Part shown: positions 59,778 to 64,000 of the stretch, piece after piece
How the letters are laid out: the number at the start of each line of letters is the position of its first letter
Numbering within the stretch: the stretch's first letter is position 1
NCBI GenBank assembly: GCA_037481875.1
Contig: JBBFKY010000007.1
Coordinates: 1-64,000, forward strand
From: Desulfosoma sp.
GTDB taxonomy: Bacteria; Desulfobacterota; Syntrophobacteria; Syntrophobacterales; DSM-9756
Direction of reading: 5' to 3'
Length of the DNA: 64,000 nt
Program-made: the position numbers and the translations under genes
Notes under the pieces: generated by a model
The model's database searches: none
What the model was told of the DNA's origin: nothing
What the model saw: the letters and a program-made list of their open reading frames with translations, nothing else

Positions 59778-61451
59778 ATGACGCATCCACAAAACCTGGT
59801 GCTCTTTCATTACCATCTCCTGCGCGGCGGGGTGCGTACAGCCTTAATGCGAAGCCTGCAATGCCTGGCTCAGGAGGGATGGCTTGCTCATCGCAAGCTG
59901 ATCCTTGCCGTAGGCCGTATCGATGGGGTTCGAAGTTTTGCCCATTCCCTGAAAACCTTGGTCGCCGACGTGGAAGTTATCGTGGACGAACGGCTGGACT
60001 ATCGAGACGCCCCATGGCCTGATGAAAAATCTTTTCGAAAGGAAGTGCTCGCTCTACGGGATGCCATGCTGGCATGGGGTGGTGAATCGGCGATCTTTTG
60101 GTTACACAACCCCACCCTAGGAAAGAATCCCGCGGTCACCGCCGCATGGAAGGAAGCGGCTGAAAAAGCCTGGACCGACGGGCTTGATCACCGTTTTCTT
60201 TACCACATTCATGATTTTCCCGAATGCGGACGCGTGGAAAACATGGTGCGGCTCCACCGGTGCTGGAAACACGGCGGCCTGCAAGATTTTTATCCTCAGG
60301 TGCCCAACACAGCCTATGCCGTACTCAACTCCACGGACGGATCCAGGCTTCTTTCTTGCGGCCTTTCTTCCTCTCGCGTGTTCTGGCTTCCCAATGTGCT
60401 CCTTCCTCCCACGGATCCTCGCCCTGTTCTAACCCCTTCCAGAAGGCGGGCGGTGGCCACCGCTTTGAGCCGCTACGCCATGGAAAATCATTACGTCTTT
60501 GACCCTGATCGACCTCAATGGCTTCTTCCCATTCGGCTAATCCGACGAAAAAACGTGCTGGAAGCCTTGTTTTTGGCCTCCCTACAGCCCCTGGCGCCTC
60601 AAGTCCTTATCACTTTGGATGCCACATCAGCTCAGGAAAAACCTTACGCGGACCAGGTCAAAAGATGTGTCCGTGAAAACCGGCTTCTGTGCGTCATTGG
60701 TTTTGGGAGCGACCTGGTGGGGACGGCTTTTTCTTTTGAAGAGCTTATGGCTTGGAGCGACACCGTGGTCACCACATCTCTGATGGAAGGCTTCGGCTTT
60801 GCTTTTCTGGAAGGGCCCCTTTTGGGACGCCCTCTTCTTGGACGCAATCTCGCCGAAGTTACTACGGATTTCGCCGAAGCCGGGTTTCCCGTAAAGCCTC
60901 TCTATGAAGAACTTCCCGTGGAACTGGAACCATCGCATCGATCACGTTTGCAAATGCATGGAAGTCGTTTCGCCGAATTTTATCGGCGCACGATTCCCAC
61001 ACTTACCAAGGAAGACACGGACCGATTCCTTGCACGCCTGGACACGGTGTATGGAAACAGTAAGGTAGATTTCGGTATGTTGGACTTTGCCGCACAAAAA
61101 GACCTGCTCAAAAGGGCGCTACAAGGGGAACTCAAGAAGGATTTTCAAAAGATTTTGGGGACGGTACTGCTTAATGAAGCCACGCTGACATCCTTTTTCG
61201 TTGAATTTGGTCCCACGGCCCATGCCCGTCGGCTGATAGAAGCCTTTGAGGCGCTCTGGAAACAGCCCTTCGAAAAGGCGGTATCACAACAGAACGAAAA
61301 ACCTTGGGAAAAGGATGAATCGCAAGCCTTGGTTTTGCAAAAAGCTTCCCAAAAGACAACTTTTATAGGTCCACGGCGTGGGCTGGGGTCATGCCTGACG
61401 GCACTCTTTTTTGACCCCGTCTACCAAAGGCCTTTGTTCGGAGGTTGGTAA
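59778..61451 (+). CDS. GT-B glycosyltransferase with C-terminal extension
   Basis: The product has 557 residues. The N-terminus VLFHYHLLRGGVRTALMRSL and HNPTLGKNP, FLYHIHDFPECGR contain a histidine-rich acceptor side. The donor side has LLPIRLIRRKNVLEALFLASL and EGFGFAFLEGPLLGRPLLGRN (EX7E). About 150 residues beyond the GT fold are helical and unrecognised. The ATG follows AAGGA by nine bases. Its stop overlaps the start of the HAD phosphatase gene (TAATG). Sucrose- or glucosylglycerol-type synthases share this GT-B plus HAD pairing, but the donor and acceptor are not readable. Confidence 0.88.
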   Translation: MTHPQNLVLFHYHLLRGGVRTALMRSLQCLAQEGWLAHRKLILAVGRIDGVRSFAHSLKTLVADVEVIVDERLDYRDAPWPDEKSFRKEVLALRDAMLAWGGESAIFWLHNPTLGKNPAVTAAWKEAAEKAWTDGLDHRFLYHIHDFPECGRVENMVRLHRCWKHGGLQDFYPQVPNTAYAVLNSTDGSRLLSCGLSSSRVFWLPNVLLPPTDPRPVLTPSRRRAVATALSRYAMENHYVFDPDRPQWLLPIRLIRRKNVLEALFLASLQPLAPQVLITLDATSAQEKPYADQVKRCVRENRLLCVIGFGSDLVGTAFSFEELMAWSDTVVTTSLMEGFGFAFLEGPLLGRPLLGRNLAEVTTDFAEAGFPVKPLYEELPVELEPSHRSRLQMHGSRFAEFYRRTIPTLTKEDTDRFLARLDTVYGNSKVDFGMLDFAAQKDLLKRALQGELKKDFQKILGTVLLNEATLTSFFVEFGPTAHARRLIEAFEALWKQPFEKAVSQQNEKPWEKDESQALVLQKASQKTTFIGPRRGLGSCLTALFFDPVYQRPLFGGW

Positions 61452-62299
61452 TGGAGCGATGGCGGGCTTGGATGGAAGCTCACGTGAGTCGTATCCCGAT
61501 CCCCACGCCGAAATCGGGTCCGGTGCCGCATTTCCATCCCAAACCTCAAGTCATCTTGTTTGATGTGTACGGCACTCTTGTGGCGGCTCGTTATGGAGAT
61601 TTGGAGGAACAGATGCGCCGAAACCTGGCGCAGGAAAGCTTCATGAAAACAGCTCGGTTTTTCGGCTTTTCAGAAAAGTCCGGGTTCTTGTGGGCGGACC
61701 TTTTTTGCCGAGCCGTCATGGAAGAACATGAACACGCTCGGGCGATTGGAATCTCAAGACCCGAAATCTTGGTGGAAGAAATCTGGAAGAAACTGATGCA
61801 CAGCGTCCCTGAGGCGCCAAACCCGGAGCCTCATCCCATGGATGTGGCCATGTATCGAGAACTGGTGGCTAACCCTGTGGCTCCCTATGAAGGGGTGGCC
61901 GAAATGCTCAAAGCTTTGCGGCGTCGAGGCTACCTTTTAGGCTTGGCATCCAACGCTCAGTTTTACACACGGGCCATTTTGGAATATATTCTTGAATCCC
62001 CGTTGGATGCGGTTTTTGATGCGCGCTGGACTTTCTTTTCCTATGAATTAGGTTTTGCCAAACCGGATCCTCATTTTTTTCGTATTATCGCGACACGCGC
62101 TCGCCGCTTCAGCCTGGAGCCTCAGGCCGTGCTCATGGTGGGAAATGATCCCTTCAATGACATGGAAGCCGCTACAGTCCACGGCCTGCAAGCGGTGCTG
62201 TTTCTTCCCGTGACGGCGGCATCCCCACAAAGTTCCCGCTGGGGAGGGCCGTGCCTGCACCGGTTCGACACCTTGGTGCAGGCCTTGGCAAACGGCTGA
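61451..62299 (+). CDS. HAD-superfamily phosphatase
   Basis: The product has 282 residues. Motif I ILFDVYGTLVAARYGD places the nucleophile at D38. LGLASNAQFYTRAI is motif II, FAKPDPHFF motif III (lysine), and LMVGNDPFNDMEAA motif IV. A long helical cap lies between I and II. I start at 61451, coupled to the stop of the preceding gene, with GGAGG upstream. In this position it is a good candidate to remove the phosphate from a phosphorylated glycoside made by its neighbours, as GpgP-like phosphatases do. Confidence 0.9.
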   Translation: MERWRAWMEAHVSRIPIPTPKSGPVPHFHPKPQVILFDVYGTLVAARYGDLEEQMRRNLAQESFMKTARFFGFSEKSGFLWADLFCRAVMEEHEHARAIGISRPEILVEEIWKKLMHSVPEAPNPEPHPMDVAMYRELVANPVAPYEGVAEMLKALRRRGYLLGLASNAQFYTRAILEYILESPLDAVFDARWTFFSYELGFAKPDPHFFRIIATRARRFSLEPQAVLMVGNDPFNDMEAATVHGLQAVLFLPVTAASPQSSRWGGPCLHRFDTLVQALANG

Positions 62300-62320
62300 T
62301 ATGCTTCAAAGGAGCCTCTT

Positions 62321-63688
62321 ATGTCCAACTTTGCGCAAAAGCATACAAAAATCGCGACCTTTTATCTCCTGACTTCCGACAATCCCCGAATGAAGGAGGA
62401 ACTCATTCAGCATTCCCGGTGGAAGAAAACGGTTCTGGTCATTCCTTTGCTGGCAACCGAATTCACCGACCCGGAAAACCGACCGGTTTTTGAAAACATT
62501 TTGGATGAACTTCAAGGGGCTCCGTACATTTCCCGCATTCTCTTCGGGTTGGATGCCGCGACGGAAGAAGAAGCCCGTGAGCTGTGGAGTATGGTTCGTA
62601 GCCGTAAGCTCCATAACAGCCTGATCGTGCATAACGATGGGCCGGGTTTTCGAGGCATTTACAATCAGCTGTCCCAAGCCGGCTTTGCGCTGGATGTGCG
62701 AGGCAAAGGCCGAAACATGTTCTTGTCTTTCGGCATCGCCCTGGCTTTGGGCGCTCAAACCGTGGCTTTGTTGGACGCGGATATCCGCACCTTTAACTGC
62801 GACCAGCTGGACCGGCTCATCTATCCTGTGCAGGTCCTTAACTACCAATTCTCCAAAGCCTTCTATGCTCGACTTAAGAACGGCGAACTTTACGGCCGTG
62901 TCAAACGGCTTCTTCTGGACCCTCTGCTCATCGCCCTCAAACGCAAATTCACTGAAAGCCAGGAAGAAAAGGTTCTACGCCTTGTGGACTTTCTGCTTAC
63001 CTTTAACTACCAGCTTTCGGGTGAAGTGGTCTTTGACATGAGCCTTCTCAAGCGCATGCATTTCGCCATGAACTGGGGTGTGGAAATCTTTACGCTTATT
63101 GAAGTTTACCGCAAGGCCAACAACATCGCGCAGGTGGAAATTTCACATGAACCCTTTGACCACAAACATCAGCCCGTTTCGCCCGATGACAAGGATCGAG
63201 GCCTGCATAAGATGGCCATCGACATTGTGACCACCCTGTTGAGCGCTCTCGTAATCGAAGAAGGCTTGGAAATTTCCGATCATTTCATTCGGGATCTGAC
63301 CTTGACCTACCTCAACGTGGCCGACAACCTTATCAAGATGTATTCGGACAACGCCGCGTTTTGCGGCCTGGACTACGACCCGGATCGCGAAGAAGAAATG
63401 GTTCACGGTGTCTTTAAAAACGCCATTCTGTATGCCGGAGACCTGCTGTTGGCTCCGTATCGGTTGGCCGATCGTTTCGTTTCCTTTGTGGGAAGCCAAC
63501 CTGCGTTTCAACCTTACGTGGCTTCAGGCCTCATACAAACCATTCATGAGTGCGCTCAGAACGCCCGCACCCAACTCTTTGAAACCCCGCAAACCATGTC
63601 CTGGGATCGGGTTCTTCGCAAGATTCCTGGCATCATTTACGACATCATCAACGTGGTGGAGGATGAAAAGCAGAAGTACGCCGATTAA
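62321..63688 (+). CDS. GT-A glycosyltransferase, GpgS/GT81-like
   Basis: The product has 455 residues. LVIPLLATEF, the RGKGRNMFLSFGIALAL stretch, the metal-binding LLDADI (D152, D154) and a downstream HKH in EPFDHKHQPVSP resemble the layout of glucosyl-3-phosphoglycerate and mannosyl-3-phosphoglycerate synthase-type enzymes. The last ~150 residues are helical. It begins 22 bases after the HAD gene with AAAGGAG upstream. If the likeness holds it would transfer a sugar to 3-phosphoglycerate, and the HAD enzyme would dephosphorylate the product. The convergent gene on the right overlaps its end by 41 bases. Confidence 0.8.
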   Translation: MSNFAQKHTKIATFYLLTSDNPRMKEELIQHSRWKKTVLVIPLLATEFTDPENRPVFENILDELQGAPYISRILFGLDAATEEEARELWSMVRSRKLHNSLIVHNDGPGFRGIYNQLSQAGFALDVRGKGRNMFLSFGIALALGAQTVALLDADIRTFNCDQLDRLIYPVQVLNYQFSKAFYARLKNGELYGRVKRLLLDPLLIALKRKFTESQEEKVLRLVDFLLTFNYQLSGEVVFDMSLLKRMHFAMNWGVEIFTLIEVYRKANNIAQVEISHEPFDHKHQPVSPDDKDRGLHKMAIDIVTTLLSALVIEEGLEISDHFIRDLTLTYLNVADNLIKMYSDNAAFCGLDYDPDREEEMVHGVFKNAILYAGDLLLAPYRLADRFVSFVGSQPAFQPYVASGLIQTIHECAQNARTQLFETPQTMSWDRVLRKIPGIIYDIINVVEDEKQKYAD

Positions 63689-64000
63689 TCTCATCCAGAA
63701 TGGCCCGTCTTCCTCGGTAAAAGGAGAGAGCCATGGATTCCACCACCGCGTCTACTTCTTCTCGGTAAAACCTTTCGGCTTCTTCTGGGGGGACACCAAG
63801 CTTTTTTTGCAAGGCACGCACTGCTCCGTAAGTGTTTGCCCCTAGGCGTTCGAGCTTTTCCCGGCAAAATTCCAAAAAAGCTGCGGTATAGAGGTAGCTA
63901 AGGCAGTCCTTGACAGCACCCACGTCTCGAACGGCCAGTAGATGGCCTAGACATTCATAGAGTAGCCGTATCCAAAAGTCCCGAGTCACCCCCAGAAACA
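63648..64000 (-). CDS. Hypothetical protein, cut by right window edge
   Basis: An open frame enters from the right edge and ends at 63648, with at least 113 residues visible. It reads LLYECLGHLLAVRDVGAVKDCL, FCREKLERLGANTYGAVRALQKKLGVPPEEAERFYREEVDAVVESMALSF, an all-helical soluble protein. A GTG at 63989 could be a start, but no clear ribosome site is visible and the frame stays open to the edge. The 3' end overlaps the glycosyltransferase gene by 41 bases, tail to tail. I do not recognise a family. Confidence 0.6.
   Translation of the reverse strand, partial: FLGVTRDFWIRLLYECLGHLLAVRDVGAVKDCLSYLYTAAFLEFCREKLERLGANTYGAVRALQKKLGVPPEEAERFYREEVDAVVESMALSFYRGRRAILDEINRRTSAFHPPPR

Overview
The window looks like a chromosomal piece of a sulfate-reducing member of the Desulfobacterota, most likely near the Syntrophobacter/Desulfacinum/Desulfosoma group. 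The main reason is a complete four-gene Qrc operon (28129-33283), a membrane complex known from sulfate reducers that passes electrons from periplasmic cytochrome c to menaquinone. An oxygen-defence block of the kind carried by strict anaerobes lies next to it (22840-27709): a Fur/PerR-type repressor with a palindromic operator, rubrerythrin, an FprA/ROO-type diiron flavoprotein and cytochrome bd. Species assignment is inference; no rRNA is present.

Layout. 1-5300: the 5' part of an IS1380-type transposase, tandem octamers, a coiled-coil envelope protein, a CpsB/YwqE-type PHP phosphatase gene broken by an in-frame TAG, tRNA-Arg(CCG), and a coiled-coil protein with a nuclease-like tail. 5362-10924: a DUF72 protein, a PAS-PAS-histidine kinase-receiver hybrid, and an EmrAB-type efflux pair. 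11245-19694: glyQ-glyS, an MFS transporter, an OmpA-type lipoprotein, a fused RsmG-SpoU rRNA methyltransferase, an RluA-type pseudouridine synthase and a nitroreductase. 19819-22509: an M1 aminopeptidase. 22840-27709: oxygen defence. 28129-34786: Qrc and two small membrane proteins. 35009-38337: nadB and, divergently, a HAD phosphatase with a TraB-like protein. 39004-39281: a large-type SRP RNA with an Alu domain. 40005-50166: a BPL_N-like protein, glnE, and glutamate synthase split over three genes that also carry ferredoxin clusters, making a nitrogen-assimilation block. 50861-58431: murI, a GNAT-like protein, an iron alcohol dehydrogenase, a highly repetitive coiled-coil protein, a DUF169 protein, a secreted protein, a YbaK protein and pyrF. 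58432-63688: three glycosyltransferases and a HAD phosphatase, which together suggest a glucosylglycerate-type compatible solute. An unknown gene runs off the right edge.

Non-coding texture. Many intergenic gaps carry members of at least two dispersed repeat families. Family A is built on the palindrome GTAGGGGC...GCCCCTAC. Family B has a GCGGGCGGGACGCTCGC core followed by CTCCCAGGAAAA. A degenerate tandem array with a period of about 43 bases precedes glnE. The most unusual items are the RsmG-SpoU fusion, the large SRP RNA in a proteobacterium-like genome, the nonsense codon inside the PHP phosphatase gene, the repeat families, and three unrelated loci encoding heptad-repeat coiled-coil proteins. 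I did not find a clearly new multi-gene system; the glycosyltransferase/phosphatase cluster and the repeat families are the best candidates for follow-up.
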